A stretch of DNA of 38,792 bases. It comes from an uncultured Oscillibacter sp. (GTDB taxonomy: Bacteria; Bacillota; Clostridia; Oscillospirales; Oscillospiraceae). The stretch spans positions 1 to 38,792 of the forward strand of contig CANDBG010000019.1 in assembly GCA_947382875.1 (NCBI GenBank), read 5' to 3'. The notes under the pieces were generated by a model that saw only the letters and a list, made by a program, of their open reading frames with translations, had not been told where the DNA came from and made no database searches. Positions 22,168 through 30,882 of this stretch are shown here, in pieces. Each line of letters begins with the position of its first letter. Within the stretch, counting starts at the first letter, position 1. A program made the position numbers and the translations under genes.

Positions 22168-22770
22168 TTATTCCTCCGCCTTTTTCTCGCTCTTGTTGGT
22201 GAGGATCTTGTCGATCAGGCCGAATTCCAGAGCTTCCTCGGCGCTCATGAAGTTGTCGCGCTCACAGGCCGCGGTGACTTCCTCCACGGACCGGCCGGTA
22301 TTTTCCGCCAGAATCCGGTTCATACGCTTCTTGATAATCTCCAAGCGTTTCAGGTGGATCGCCATATCGGTGATCTGGCCTTGGGTTCCGGCGGAGGGCT
22401 GGTGAATCATGATTTCTGCATTTGGCAGCGCAATGCGCTTGCCCTTGGTCCCGGAGGAGAGCAGAAACGCGCCCATGCTGGCCGCCATACCGACGCAGAT
22501 GGTGGATACATCGCACTTGACGTACTGCATGGTGTCATAAATCGCCATGCCGTCAGTGACGGAACCGCCGGGGCTGTTGATATACAGCTGAATATCCTTG
22601 TCGGGGTCCTGGGCCTCCAGGTACAGGAGCTGGGCCACAATCAGGCTGGCGGTGGTGGCGTTGACCTCCTCGCCAAGAAACACAATGCGGTCGTTCAGCA
22701 GCCGGGAGAAAATGTCGTAAGAGCGTTCACCCCGGTTGGTCTGCTCTACTACATAAGGGACTAAACTCAA
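22168..22770 (-). CDS. clpP: ATP-dependent Clp protease proteolytic subunit ClpP
   Basis: A 200-residue serine peptidase that forms the two-ring ClpP barrel. The catalytic triad is visible: Ser98 in [10 protein letters not shown], His123 in IMIHQPSAG and Asp172 in [11 protein letters not shown]. The start is a TTG at 22770, giving the usual N-terminus [10 protein letters not shown] with GGAGG 8 bases upstream; the frame extends to 22824 without another ribosome site, through the leader hairpin. The C-terminal tail is charged. It pairs with the downstream ClpX ATPase. A TTG start may hold output down relative to clpX. Confidence 0.96.
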   Translation of the reverse strand: MSLVPYVVEQTNRGERSYDIFSRLLNDRIVFLGEEVNATTASLIVAQLLYLEAQDPDKDIQLYINSPGGSVTDGMAIYDTMQYVKCDVSTICVGMAASMGAFLLSSGTKGKRIALPNAEIMIHQPSAGTQGQITDMAIHLKRLEIIKKRMNRILAENTGRSVEEVTAACERDNFMSAEEALEFGLIDKILTNKSEKKAEE

Positions 22771-22800
22771 TTTGAAAACCTCCAGTCTTTTGTAGGCGCG

Positions 22801-22822
22801 GCGTCCGCCAGAAGGCGGACGC
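22801..22822 (-). promoter_or_regulatory. Perfect hairpin in the clpP leader
   Basis: GCGTCCGCC and GGCGGACGC form a 9-bp stem around a 4-base loop, about 30 bp upstream of the TTG start. No T-run follows, so it is more likely a processing or stability element, or an end for tig transcripts, than a classic terminator. No CIRCE or clear CtsR site is seen here. Confidence 0.55.
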
Positions 22823-22918
22823 ACAGCGGCGGCCCGTGAAACCGTTTATCCATGATACCATGCAGGGTCATGGAAAATGTGTCGAATCTGTAAAATCTGC
22901 CGCCGGAATCCTTCGCGC

Positions 22919-24370
22919 TTATTCGTCAGACTTTTCTTCTTCCGCCGGAGCTTCGGCCTCCTCGGTTTTCTTCCTGCGAGGCTTGCGGGCAGGCTTTTCA
23001 CCGTCGGCGGCATCGGTTTTTTTCGCGGCGGTCTTGCGGGGCTTACGGGCGGGTTTCTCCTCGCTTTCGGCGGGAGCCTCTTCTTTTTCCTCGAGCTTGG
23101 TGGCAGTGGCGTTTTCCTTCACGAGATCAATCGCCCGGCGGCTCTTGACCTGATCACGAATCTGCTCCTCCTGGAGATACTTCTTCACCGTCTCCAAATC
23201 CATGCCGAACTGGTCGGCCATACGCTGGTATTCGGCGGCGACCTCCTCCTCGGAAGCCTCAATGTTCTCCGCCTTGATAATGGCCATTACCGCCAGGTCC
23301 ATACGTACCTGCTTGAGCGCCGGTTCTTTGGCGTCTTCCAGGAGCTTTGCCTCGCTGATGCCGGTCATTTCCGCATATTGATCGAAGGGGATGCCCTGCT
23401 GGGCGATTTGCGTCTTGAAGTTCTGTACAAACTGCCTGGCTTGTCCGTCGACCATCGCGTCGGGAATCTCCGCAGTGATGTTGTTGGCGACCTGCTCGAT
23501 CAGGGCGTCCTCGAAGGCGCGGTCGACCTGGGTCTGACGCTCGTCCCGAATCTTCTGCTCCAGGTCAGCTTTCAGGGCGTCCAGGGTGTCGAACTCGGAC
23601 ACATCCTTTGCAAACTCGTCGTCCAGGGCGGGGACGTCCTTTTCCTTCACCTCATGGCACTTTACCTTAAATACAACCGCCTTGCCGGCCAGTTCGGCAT
23701 GATAATCCTCGGGGAACGTGATGTCGATGTCCTTTTCCTCGCCGGCCTTCATGCCGATAACCTGTTCCTCAAAACCGGGAACGAAACTATGAGAACCCAG
23801 CTCCAGACTGTGATTCTCACCCTTGCCGCCGTCGAAGGGTTCGCCGTTCAAATAACCGTCGAAGTCGATGACAGCGGTGTCGCCCTCCTTCGCCTCGCGG
23901 TCCACGGACACCAGACGGGTGTTACGGTTCGTCAGCAGCTTCAGGCGCTCCGCCACATCCTCCGCCGTGACCGTCACTTCACCTCTGGGGGCGGACAATC
24001 CTTTATATTCGCCCAGGGTTACTTCCGGGTATACCGGCGCGGTGGCCTTGAAGGTAAAGCCCTCCCGGGTGCATTCTCCCACCATCTCTACGGACGGGTA
24101 GCCCACCACCTGAAGTTCCTTTTCCTTGACCGCCGCTTCGTAGGCGTCAGGGAACGCAATATTGATGGCCTCGTCGAAGAATACTTCCACTCCGTACATC
24201 CCCTCCACAATTTTGCGGGGGGCCTTGCCAGGACGGAAGCCGGGCACACGAATCTTGCCCCGCATTTTCCGGTAAGCCTTTTCCAAAGCGGCTTCAAACT
24301 CCGCCGCCTCGACCTCAATTGTCAATACAACCTGGCTCTTTTCCGCCGTTTCACAGCTTTTTACACGCAT
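22919..24370 (-). CDS. tig: Trigger factor
   Basis: A 483-residue ribosome-associated chaperone and prolyl isomerase. The N-terminal ribosome-binding domain carries the signature GFRPGKAPRKIVEGMYG. The FKBP-like isomerase domain lies at about 150-235 (GDTAVIDFDGYLNGEPFDGG, LGSHSFVPGFEEQVIGMKAGE). The C-terminal chaperone arms run to about residue 430. The last 55 residues are an Ala/Lys/Glu/Pro-rich disordered tail with two KPARKPR-type repeats, which makes it longer than typical trigger factors. The ATG at 24370 follows GGAGGAG; upstream in-frame starts lie in the leader. It heads the tig-clpP-clpX unit. Confidence 0.97.
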   Translation of the reverse strand: MRVKSCETAEKSQVVLTIEVEAAEFEAALEKAYRKMRGKIRVPGFRPGKAPRKIVEGMYGVEVFFDEAINIAFPDAYEAAVKEKELQVVGYPSVEMVGECTREGFTFKATAPVYPEVTLGEYKGLSAPRGEVTVTAEDVAERLKLLTNRNTRLVSVDREAKEGDTAVIDFDGYLNGEPFDGGKGENHSLELGSHSFVPGFEEQVIGMKAGEEKDIDITFPEDYHAELAGKAVVFKVKCHEVKEKDVPALDDEFAKDVSEFDTLDALKADLEQKIRDERQTQVDRAFEDALIEQVANNITAEIPDAMVDGQARQFVQNFKTQIAQQGIPFDQYAEMTGISEAKLLEDAKEPALKQVRMDLAVMAIIKAENIEASEEEVAAEYQRMADQFGMDLETVKKYLQEEQIRDQVKSRRAIDLVKENATATKLEEKEEAPAESEEKPARKPRKTAAKKTDAADGEKPARKPRRKKTEEAEAPAEEEKSDE

Positions 24371-24462
24371 GATGTCAACTCCTCCGTTCATCACCGGCAA
24401 TCCATCCGGTGCCAAGATACGATTTTATCAGAAAAATCTGAAAAAAGCTAGTATTTTTTCCT

Positions 24463-25137
24463 TTATTCCCAAATTTTTTTCGGAACAAACCCTAAATGGT
24501 CCGCAGAGATCAATGAAAACTCGGTTTTTCCCCGTTTCCCCTCCCATCGGCGTCGAATTGCGGGACCGTGCAAATGACCGTAGCAGCAGGTCAGAACGGG
24601 ATATTTCTCCAAAACCGCCAGAATTTCCGGGCATTCGTAGCCCTGGTACAAGGGTGGGTAGTGAAGTATGCACAGACTGGGACGCCCCTCCGCCGCCTTC
24701 AGGGACGCTTCCAGACGTCCGACTTCCCGGTTCAGGACTTTGACGTTATGAGCGTCCTCCTCCAGGAACCAGCCGCGGGTGCCGCAGACAGCCAGGCCTC
24801 CATATGGAACACAGTTGTTGTGCAGCATTTCCAGGGTGTGAATGCCCTTTTCGTCAAAAAAGCGATGGAGTTTCGCGGCGGTGGTCCACCAATAGTCGTG
24901 GTTGCCCTTGACCAGATATTTTTTGCAGGGGAACTGGTCCAGAAAACGGAAGTCCGCTTCCGCTTCTTCCAGGCTCATGCCCCAGGAGGTGTCTCCGGCG
25001 AGAATGAGAATGTCTTCTGTATTCAGACAGCCCAGCGCAGAGGCAATCCGTTCCGTGTAATTTTCCCACGCAGGTCCAAATACCTCCATCGATTTGTTGG
25101 TTGACAGAGAGAGGTGCAGGTCTCCGATTGCATACAA
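24463..25137 (-). CDS. Calcineurin-like metallophosphoesterase
   Basis: A 224-residue phosphoesterase with all five metal-site motifs: YAIGDLHLS, LAGDTSWG, VKGNHDYWW, CILHYPPLY and YGHLHGPA. Two metal ions activate water for phosphoester cleavage; the substrate (nucleic acid, cyclic nucleotide or protein phosphate) cannot be read. The start is uncertain: the frame is open to a GTG at 25164, but GGGGG lies upstream of a TTG at 25137 that gives the family-typical N-terminus just before YAIGDLH. I chose the TTG although its spacing is long. It is 50 bp downstream of the small zinc-ribbon membrane genes. Confidence 0.88.
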   Translation of the reverse strand: MYAIGDLHLSLSTNKSMEVFGPAWENYTERIASALGCLNTEDILILAGDTSWGMSLEEAEADFRFLDQFPCKKYLVKGNHDYWWTTAAKLHRFFDEKGIHTLEMLHNNCVPYGGLAVCGTRGWFLEEDAHNVKVLNREVGRLEASLKAAEGRPSLCILHYPPLYQGYECPEILAVLEKYPVLTCCYGHLHGPAIRRRWEGKRGKTEFSLISADHLGFVPKKIWE

Positions 25138-25187
25138 GGCTATTGGGATTCCCCCTTTCTTCACGGAAGCATCAGGCCGTTTGCCGC

Positions 25188-25469
25188 TTACACTTCATCA
25201 TCAAAATAAATCCGTTCATGACATTTGGGACAGCTCTGATTCCAGCCGGGTCCCCAGTAGACGATGGCAGCGCTCTTGCCGCAGTGCGGACAGCGCAGGT
25301 AACGCCAGCGGATGAACGCAATCACCAGAACCGATACCACCAGCATGACGATGGACCCGCGCAGAATCATGGGGTTCTTTCGAAACGCCAGGGCAAACCC
25401 CAGCGCCAAAAGTGCGATCATGCTCAGTCCAACGACCATTTTGGCGTATTTCCTTTTTAATACCTTCAT
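25188..25469 (-). CDS. Small two-helix membrane protein with zinc ribbon
   Basis: A 93-residue protein with two predicted membrane helices (about 12-29 and 37-53), followed by a cytoplasmic zinc-ribbon-like domain (CPHCGKS then CPKCHER). I cannot assign a function. It is a paralogue of the gene directly upstream, with which it overlaps by 4 bp (ATGA), and resembles the 31158-31424 gene. The ribosome site is GGAGGAAGG. Confidence 0.8.
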   Translation of the reverse strand: MKVLKRKYAKMVVGLSMIALLALGFALAFRKNPMILRGSIVMLVVSVLVIAFIRWRYLRCPHCGKSAAIVYWGPGWNQSCPKCHERIYFDDEV

Positions 25470-25765
25470 CCTTCCTCCCCCTCCGTATCATCGTCATAGA
25501 CAAACGGTTTTCGGCAGTTCGGACAGTAATCCGTATGAAACACATTCCAGCGGGGCCGCGCGTAACGCTTGCCGCAGTTGGGACAGCGAAGCCATTTCGA
25601 CAAAACCAGCCCCGCTCCCACCAGAAGCAGTACCGCCAAAATCATGAGTCCGTCGGTCAGCGGCGCGGCTTGCGGAAAACGCTGTGTTACACTTCCTAAA
25701 ACCAACACTGCAACACCGCCGTAGAACAAACCCAGACACAGCCTCGCGTGCTTTCGTTTCAGCAT
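25466..25765 (-). CDS. Small two-helix membrane protein with zinc ribbon (paralogue)
   Basis: A 99-residue protein with two membrane helices (about 9-27 and 37-56) and a zinc-ribbon-like end (CPNCGKRYARP, CPNCRKPF) with an acidic tail. Same layout as its downstream neighbour, so a tandem duplication is likely. The ribosome site is AAGGAGGAAGG. It starts 11 bp after thrC and is probably co-transcribed with it. Function unknown; zinc ribbons attached to short membrane anchors often mediate protein contacts. Confidence 0.8.
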   Translation of the reverse strand: MLKRKHARLCLGLFYGGVAVLVLGSVTQRFPQAAPLTDGLMILAVLLLVGAGLVLSKWLRCPNCGKRYARPRWNVFHTDYCPNCRKPFVYDDDTEGEEG

Positions 25766-25776
25766 CGCCTTCCTCC

Positions 25777-27264
25777 TTACTGCAAAAATGCTTGAACAAC
25801 GCTGTCCATTTCCGCTTTCTCGGCCGTTTGGTGAAAGCGGCGCGTCTTTCCCTTTAACGCCGCTAACCGGTCGGGGATTTTTACCCCGGTGACGGCGTGA
25901 AGCTGGTCCAGAAGGTCCGTGCCGCTGCCCTGGGGCGTCTCGCCGATGGCGCGGAGAACGTGGTCGCAGAATTTGTACGGCGACGCCGTTGACGCAAACA
26001 CCGTCAGGGTTTGGTCGCCGGTCCCCTGACGATACTGTTCCATGACGTTCGCTGCAACGGCAGTATGCGTATCTATCAGATAACTGTAATCCTTATAATA
26101 TCTGGCGATGGTGGCGGATGTTTCTTCCTCTCCGCAGGAACCGCCCCAGAACAGGTCCTTCAGAGCCGCCTTGACGGCGCTGGATACCTCATACTGTCCC
26201 TCGTTGTTCAGCGCTTTCATGCAGCGCCGGACTTCGGCATCGTCTTCGCCGGAGAGGTCGAAAAGCAGCCGTTCCAGGTTGCTCGAAACCAGAATGTCCA
26301 TGGAGGGACTCATGGTTGTGTAAAAAGGACGGTTGCGCACATAGATGCCTGTACGGAGAAAATGCGTCAGGACGTCATTTTTGTTCGAGGCGCAAATCAG
26401 CCTGCCCACCGGTACGCCCATACGCTTTGCGTAATACGCCGCTAAAATGTTGCCGAAGTTTCCGGTCGGAACGCAGACATTCATCTTCTCGCCGTACTGC
26501 AAATGGTTTTCCCGCAGCAGGTCGCAGTAAGCGGAGACGTAATAAACCACCTGCGGAAGAATTCGTCCCCAGTTGATGGAGTTGGCGGAGGACAGAAAAG
26601 ATCCTTGACTTGCCAGGGTTTCCCGCAGCGCCGCGTCGGAGAAAATGCGCTTTACGCCTGCCTGGGCGTCATCGAAATTGCCTTGCACTGCACAGACGCC
26701 CACATTCTGCCCCTCCTGTGTAACCATCTGAGCTTCCTGCACAGCGGAAACGCCGTCCTTGGGATAAAACACCATGATCTTTGTCTGCGGTATGTCCGCA
26801 AAGCCTTCCATGGCGGCCTTTCCGGTGTCGCCGGAGGTGGCAGCCAAAATACACGCCGTTTTTACCTCCCCGGTTTTCCGAAGGGCCGCGGACAAAAGCT
26901 GCGGCAGCATTTGCAGCGCCATATCCTTGAATGCGGACGTTGGGCCATGCCACAATTCCAGGCATGCGGTATTGGCATCCACCATTCGCAAAGGCGCGGC
27001 GGCGGGATGGTCAAATTTGTCCGGGCTGTAGGCGTTTCCGGCAAAGGTTCGAAGCTCGTCTTCTGTGTAGTCTGTCAGAAACAGTCCCATGACCTTGGCC
27101 GCCCGTTCCTGGTAAGACGCAGACGCCAGATTCCGCAGAAAGGCTTCGTCAATCTGCGGGATGAACTCCGGCGTCAACAGGCCGCCGTCCCGGGAGAGAC
27201 CCTGTTTGACCGCCTCCGCGCCGTCAAGCTGGACCGACTTGTCCCGTGTGCTGTAATACTTCAT
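25777..27264 (-). CDS. thrC: Threonine synthase
   Basis: A 495-residue PLP enzyme that converts O-phosphohomoserine to threonine and phosphate, the last step of threonine synthesis. The N-terminus KYYSTRDKSVQLDGAEAVKQG is typical of the longer ThrC class. The PLP lysine is Lys113 in GPTSAFKDMALQ, with the phosphate-binding loop in ATSGDTGKAAMEG and the NSINWGRI segment. The ribosome site is GAGGAG. It sits 18 bp after yraN within a mixed housekeeping operon rather than with hom or thrB, which are not in the window. No attenuator or T-box is visible upstream. Confidence 0.96.
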   Translation of the reverse strand: MKYYSTRDKSVQLDGAEAVKQGLSRDGGLLTPEFIPQIDEAFLRNLASASYQERAAKVMGLFLTDYTEDELRTFAGNAYSPDKFDHPAAAPLRMVDANTACLELWHGPTSAFKDMALQMLPQLLSAALRKTGEVKTACILAATSGDTGKAAMEGFADIPQTKIMVFYPKDGVSAVQEAQMVTQEGQNVGVCAVQGNFDDAQAGVKRIFSDAALRETLASQGSFLSSANSINWGRILPQVVYYVSAYCDLLRENHLQYGEKMNVCVPTGNFGNILAAYYAKRMGVPVGRLICASNKNDVLTHFLRTGIYVRNRPFYTTMSPSMDILVSSNLERLLFDLSGEDDAEVRRCMKALNNEGQYEVSSAVKAALKDLFWGGSCGEEETSATIARYYKDYSYLIDTHTAVAANVMEQYRQGTGDQTLTVFASTASPYKFCDHVLRAIGETPQGSGTDLLDQLHAVTGVKIPDRLAALKGKTRRFHQTAEKAEMDSVVQAFLQ

Positions 27265-27282
27265 TTTGTTCTCCTCACTCTT

Positions 27283-27639
27283 TCACTCAAATGCGTTTTC
27301 CAGATATTCAATCCGCAGCCGCCCGTTTGCTTCCTCGTAAACCTCCGCTACGTCGAAACGGGTGAAGGCGTCGCTTTCCTGCAAGGCCAGATACGCGGCA
27401 GCCGCTTTGCGCAGACGTTCCTGTTTTCGTTCGTCCACGAACTCCCGCGGCAGACCGATGGAACCTGGACCGCGGCGTTTGACCTCTACGAAACAAACCG
27501 TTTTTCCGTCCTGAACCACCAGGTCCAGTTCGCCGTACCGACAGCGCCATTGACGCTCCAGCACCGTACAGCCCCGCTGGGTCAAATAGTCTGCAACCCT
27601 GGCCTCACCCTGGTCCCCGGCGGCCTTCGCACGGCTCAT
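27283..27639 (-). CDS. yraN: YraN family (UPF0102) endonuclease-like protein
   Basis: A 118-residue protein of the UPF0102/YraN family, which has a Holliday-junction-resolvase-like nuclease fold. Visible are GDQGEARVADYLTQRGCTVLERQWRCRYGELDLVVQDG (split here by the family's variable turn) and FVEVKRRG, giving the Glu, Asp and Glu-x-Lys pattern. Biological role is not settled. The ATG at 27639 overlaps the rnhB stop (ATGA), with GGGAGG 10 bases upstream. The rnhB-yraN pairing is widespread. Confidence 0.92.
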   Translation of the reverse strand: MSRAKAAGDQGEARVADYLTQRGCTVLERQWRCRYGELDLVVQDGKTVCFVEVKRRGPGSIGLPREFVDERKQERLRKAAAAYLALQESDAFTRFDVAEVYEEANGRLRIEYLENAFE

Positions 27640-28259
27640 ATACGATTCGCCTCCCACTTTTTCAAAAAGGTTTTGCGGTGGAATGGACAGGGACCGTGAA
27701 GGTCCAGCATTTCATAATGGTATTTTGTACCATAGCCCTTGTGTTTGGCAAAACCGTATTCCGGGTATTGTTTTTCTAATTCTGTGGATACAAAGAGGTC
27801 CCGGCTGACCTTTGCCAGAATCGACGCCGCCGCAATGGAGGCGCTTTTTCCGTCGCCTTTGACAATGGTGCAGTGCGGCGTCGTAATGGAATAACGGCTT
27901 CCGTGGTCCCGGTTGCCGTCGATAAGGGCGAAATCCGGTTTTACCTTCAATCCGTTAATGGCCCGCTGCATCGCCAGCATCCGGGCATTCAAAATGTCTA
28001 TTTCGTCGATCTCCGCCGCCTCTACCCGCGCGATACTCCAGGAGTCGGCTTTGGAGAGAATCTCCTTATATAATTTCTCCCGCTTTTTGGCGGTGAGCTT
28101 CTTGGAGTCGTCCAGACCGGGCAATTCCAATTCCCGCGGCAGAATGACCGCCGCCGCGTACACTGGACCTGCCAAGGGTCCCGCCCCGGCTTCGTCCACG
28201 CCGCAGACGGTTTTATGTCCGCCGTCCCACTGTTTCCGCTCATAGGTCCAAAGGTCCAT
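27636..28259 (-). CDS. rnhB: Ribonuclease HII, with Ala replacing Arg in the GRG motif
   Basis: A 207-residue RNase HII that removes ribonucleotides from RNA/DNA hybrids. Catalytic acids are present: Asp22 and Glu23 in CGVDEAGAGPLAG, Asp114 in ALIDGNRD, and a later Asp in AKVSRDLF. The conserved DEAGRGPL motif reads DEAGAGPL here: the codon is GCG (Ala). The Gly-Arg-Gly motif normally contacts the RNA-DNA junction, so substrate choice may be altered. The start overlaps the upstream membrane gene by 20 bp. The rest of the fold (KKLTAKKREKLYKEI, KVKGDGKSASIAAASILAK-type region) is normal. Confidence 0.95.
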   Translation of the reverse strand: MDLWTYERKQWDGGHKTVCGVDEAGAGPLAGPVYAAAVILPRELELPGLDDSKKLTAKKREKLYKEILSKADSWSIARVEAAEIDEIDILNARMLAMQRAINGLKVKPDFALIDGNRDHGSRYSITTPHCTIVKGDGKSASIAAASILAKVSRDLFVSTELEKQYPEYGFAKHKGYGTKYHYEMLDLHGPCPFHRKTFLKKWEANRI

Positions 28260-28695
28260 GATTTATCCTCTTTTCTCTCTGCCGGCGCAGCCATGCGAAA
28301 TAAAATAGCTGCAGCCCGCTGAACAGAATCAATGCGCTGAGACACCAGGCGTCCCGGACCCTTCCGGGCCACGTGAAACACCGGATGAACGGCGCAAACG
28401 GAAGTACCGGCACAACTGGCAGCAAAAACACAAGCCAACTGGCGTCTTCGTCCAGCAGCAAGCATATCAACGCCAGAACCGTAACGCCGCCGCAAAAACG
28501 CCAGTACCATTTGGGAGGCTTTCCGGTTTCGTTTCCGAAAAAGAGCGCGGCGTCTACGGCAGCTATGCTGCAAAGCCATAGGAAGGACCGGAGAAAACTG
28601 CTCCCGTCTTCAAACAGCTCCGAAACGGTAATCATCACCTGTGAAACGGCCCATACCGCTTTTCCGCACAGAGACAGTATTTCCCAGCGTGTCAT
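28240..28695 (-). CDS. Membrane protein of unknown function
   Basis: A 151-residue protein with about four hydrophobic segments (around 33-50, 66-81, 86-104 and 118-134) and a basic C-terminus. No family is recognised. The ATG at 28695 lacks a good ribosome site, so the start is weakly supported, but the position between rbgA and rnhB in one orientation and the 20-bp overlap with rnhB argue that it is real. Confidence 0.6.
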   Translation of the reverse strand: MTRWEILSLCGKAVWAVSQVMITVSELFEDGSSFLRSFLWLCSIAAVDAALFFGNETGKPPKWYWRFCGGVTVLALICLLLDEDASWLVFLLPVVPVLPFAPFIRCFTWPGRVRDAWCLSALILFSGLQLFYFAWLRRQREKRINHGPLDL

Positions 28696-28759
28696 ACGGC
28701 TTTTAAGCGACGCTTGGGATGGCTTGCCATGCCCGCCATTTCTGGATTTTTATATTCTG

Positions 28760-29638
28760 TCATTCTTCCGGTACCTCTAGTGTAAAGCGCCCCAGCTTGC
28801 CAGAACGGAACTCGTCCAGCAGAATGTTTGCCATTCGTTCCGTGTCTACCTCGCCGCCGGAAACCAAAAATCCCCGTCGCCGTCCGGCCGTCTCTAATAG
28901 ACGGTATCCATAGGAAATATCGTTTTCTTCCGCCTCCCGCTCCGGCAGGGCGGAGAGTTTATAGCCCGTCATAAGCGCCTGAGGATATGTTCCCGCCAGA
29001 TAGGACATCAAATGACAGCCCAGAGTCTCCATGTCCAACACCTCGCTCTTGACAGCGCCGGTGTAGGCCAAATGCAACCCTACCTGAACATCCTCGAACT
29101 TTGGCCACAGAATCCCCGGCGTGTCCAGCAGGTCCATGGACGCATCCACGTTCACCCACTGCTTTCCGCGGGTGACGCCGGGACGGTCCCCCGCCTTGGC
29201 GGATTTTTTCTTCGCAGCTTTATTGATAAACGTAGACTTGCCTACGTTCGGCACGCCAACCACCATCGCACGGATTGGACGGCCTACCTGCCCCTTTTCC
29301 TGCCATTTGGCGATTTGCTCCTTCAGCACCAGCCGCGCCGCTGCCGTCATTTGACTTACGCCTGTCCCGGAACGGGAGTCAACGGCAATGGCTTGTATGC
29401 CCTTCTTTTTGGTGAAGTAACTGCACCATTCCTGATTTTTCTGCGGGTCCGCCTGGTCCGCACGGTTCAGGACAATCATACGCGGCTTGCCTGCGCAGAT
29501 TGTGTCCAGGTCCGGGTTGCGGCTGGATACCGGAATCCGGGCGTCTGTGATCTCGATTACAATGTCTACATGCTTCAAATCGCTCTCAATCTGACGCCGG
29601 GTTTTTGTCATGTGCCCCGGATACCACTGTATTTGCAT
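28760..29638 (-). CDS. rbgA: Ribosome biogenesis GTPase RbgA/YlqF
   Basis: A 292-residue circularly permuted GTPase needed for late assembly of the large ribosomal subunit. The N-terminus MQIQWYPGHMTKTRRQI is the family hallmark. Motif order is permuted: G4 VLNRADQAD near 57-65 comes before G1 VVGVPNVGKSTF near 126-137, G2 RPGVTRGKQW and G3 LLDTPGILWP. The C-terminal RNA-binding helical domain is present. The ATG at 29638 follows GGAGGG, and the lepB stop is 1 base upstream, so translation is coupled. Confidence 0.95.
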   Translation of the reverse strand: MQIQWYPGHMTKTRRQIESDLKHVDIVIEITDARIPVSSRNPDLDTICAGKPRMIVLNRADQADPQKNQEWCSYFTKKKGIQAIAVDSRSGTGVSQMTAAARLVLKEQIAKWQEKGQVGRPIRAMVVGVPNVGKSTFINKAAKKKSAKAGDRPGVTRGKQWVNVDASMDLLDTPGILWPKFEDVQVGLHLAYTGAVKSEVLDMETLGCHLMSYLAGTYPQALMTGYKLSALPEREAEENDISYGYRLLETAGRRRGFLVSGGEVDTERMANILLDEFRSGKLGRFTLEVPEE

Positions 29639-29639
29639 C

Positions 29640-30221
29640 CTATCCAATCCCTCCAATTCGACGGAAATCCCGCTTCCCTGTGGTGACATCCTGTCCCGGG
29701 AAAAGCAGAAATACCGCCCGGCCGATCACATACCGCGTGTCGACCGTGCCCAGACGGGCGTCCCGGCTGTCGTTGCTGGCGTTGCGGTTGTCACCCATGA
29801 CGAAAAGACTCCCCTCTGGCACCTGCAAGGGGAAAGCGGTTCCATCGTTTGTGTAGGTTGGTTCGTTGATATAGCCCTCGTTCAGTCTTTCGCCGTCCAC
29901 AAACACGGAACCCGTGTTGAAATCAATATCCACTAACTGGCCTTCCGCTGCAATGACTCGCTTTACAATCGGTTCCGGCAGAAACGAATTTTTTCGGAGA
30001 ATTACGATGTCTCCCGGCTGGTAATCCCTGCACAGCATGGAATTCAATACCATCAGCCGGTCCCCGTGCTGGAGCGTCGGCACCATGGAATAGCCGTCCA
30101 CGCCAATCAAACGGATTATAAAAGTAAATACCAGCACAACCACCAGTACAGAACATACCAGCGTCTGCGCCCACTCGTATAACTCCCGCCCCTCGCTTTT
30201 TTCGCTCTTTTCTTTTGTCAT
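29640..30221 (-). CDS. lepB: Signal peptidase I (second copy)
   Basis: A 193-residue type I signal peptidase that removes signal peptides from exported proteins at the outer face of the membrane. One N-terminal membrane helix spans about 20-40. The catalytic dyad is Ser45 in DGYSMVPTL and Lys87 in PEPIVKRVIA; the conserved MGDNRNASNDSRD box follows. The ribosome site is AGGAGAG. It is a close paralogue of the gene 19 bp upstream; two copies probably differ in substrate preference. It is coupled to rbgA downstream. Confidence 0.95.
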   Translation of the reverse strand: MTKEKSEKSEGRELYEWAQTLVCSVLVVVLVFTFIIRLIGVDGYSMVPTLQHGDRLMVLNSMLCRDYQPGDIVILRKNSFLPEPIVKRVIAAEGQLVDIDFNTGSVFVDGERLNEGYINEPTYTNDGTAFPLQVPEGSLFVMGDNRNASNDSRDARLGTVDTRYVIGRAVFLLFPGQDVTTGKRDFRRIGGIG

Positions 30222-30240
30222 CTTTCTCTCCTGGTCTCTC

Positions 30241-30819
30241 TTACCTCAGCTTCCCAGCCCGGCTCCATTCCCGTTGACCGCTCTCTGCCGTTTCACCCGG
30301 CAACAGCAGAAATACCGCCCGGCCAATAACATACCGCGTGTCTACAACGCCCAAGTCCGGGTCGCGGCTGTCGCGGCTGTCGTTGCGGTTGTCGCCCATG
30401 ATAAATACACAGCCCTCCGGCACCGTCAGGGGAAACTGCGTTCCTTCAAATAAATGCGTCGCTTCCCGAATGTATGGCTCATTTAAGGGGGCGCCGTCCA
30501 CGAAGACCTCTCCGGCGTCGAAATCAATGTCTACCGTCTGGCCCTCTGTGGCAATGACACGCTTCACAATCGGTTCGCCGCTCTCAAAGGACGGCTTTGC
30601 CGCGATGACAATATCACCTGCGTGGTACGTGTTGTAAATCAGGTTGTTTACCACTAACAGCATATCGCCGTTTTGCAGCGTGTTCCGCATGGAATCGCCG
30701 GATACGCCGACAATTCGTACGCCAAACGTAAACAGCAGCACTGCCGCCAGTACCGAGCATACCATCGCTTGTACCCACTCGAAAAGGCCCGCATTTCCTG
30801 TTTTTTTCTCCGCTGACAT
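30241..30819 (-). CDS. lepB: Signal peptidase I (first copy)
   Basis: A 192-residue type I signal peptidase. The membrane helix is at about 18-38, the catalytic Ser43 in SGDSMRNTL, Lys87 in EPIVKRVIA, and MGDNRNDSRDSRD is the conserved C-terminal box. Compared with its neighbour it carries SMRNTL rather than SMVPTL after the nucleophile, placing the difference next to the substrate-binding site. The ATG at 30819 is chosen because GGAGG is then 7 bases upstream; the ATG at 30825 is too close. The promoter lies immediately upstream, so this gene heads the lepB-lepB-rbgA-rnhB run. Confidence 0.95.
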   Translation of the reverse strand: MSAEKKTGNAGLFEWVQAMVCSVLAAVLLFTFGVRIVGVSGDSMRNTLQNGDMLLVVNNLIYNTYHAGDIVIAAKPSFESGEPIVKRVIATEGQTVDIDFDAGEVFVDGAPLNEPYIREATHLFEGTQFPLTVPEGCVFIMGDNRNDSRDSRDPDLGVVDTRYVIGRAVFLLLPGETAESGQREWSRAGKLR

Positions 30820-30853
30820 TGCCATTCCTCCGAACTCCAAAAGTATGCAACCC

Positions 30854-30882
30854 AGTATAGCAAAAATGTCCCAGAAGCACAA
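30854..30882 (-). promoter_or_regulatory. Predicted promoter of the lepB operon
   Basis: On the minus strand, TTGTGC (30882-30877) and TATACT (30859-30854) are 17 bp apart, with TGC before the -10 box. The -35 box lies in the loop of the inverted repeat at 30862-30892. Confidence 0.6.
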
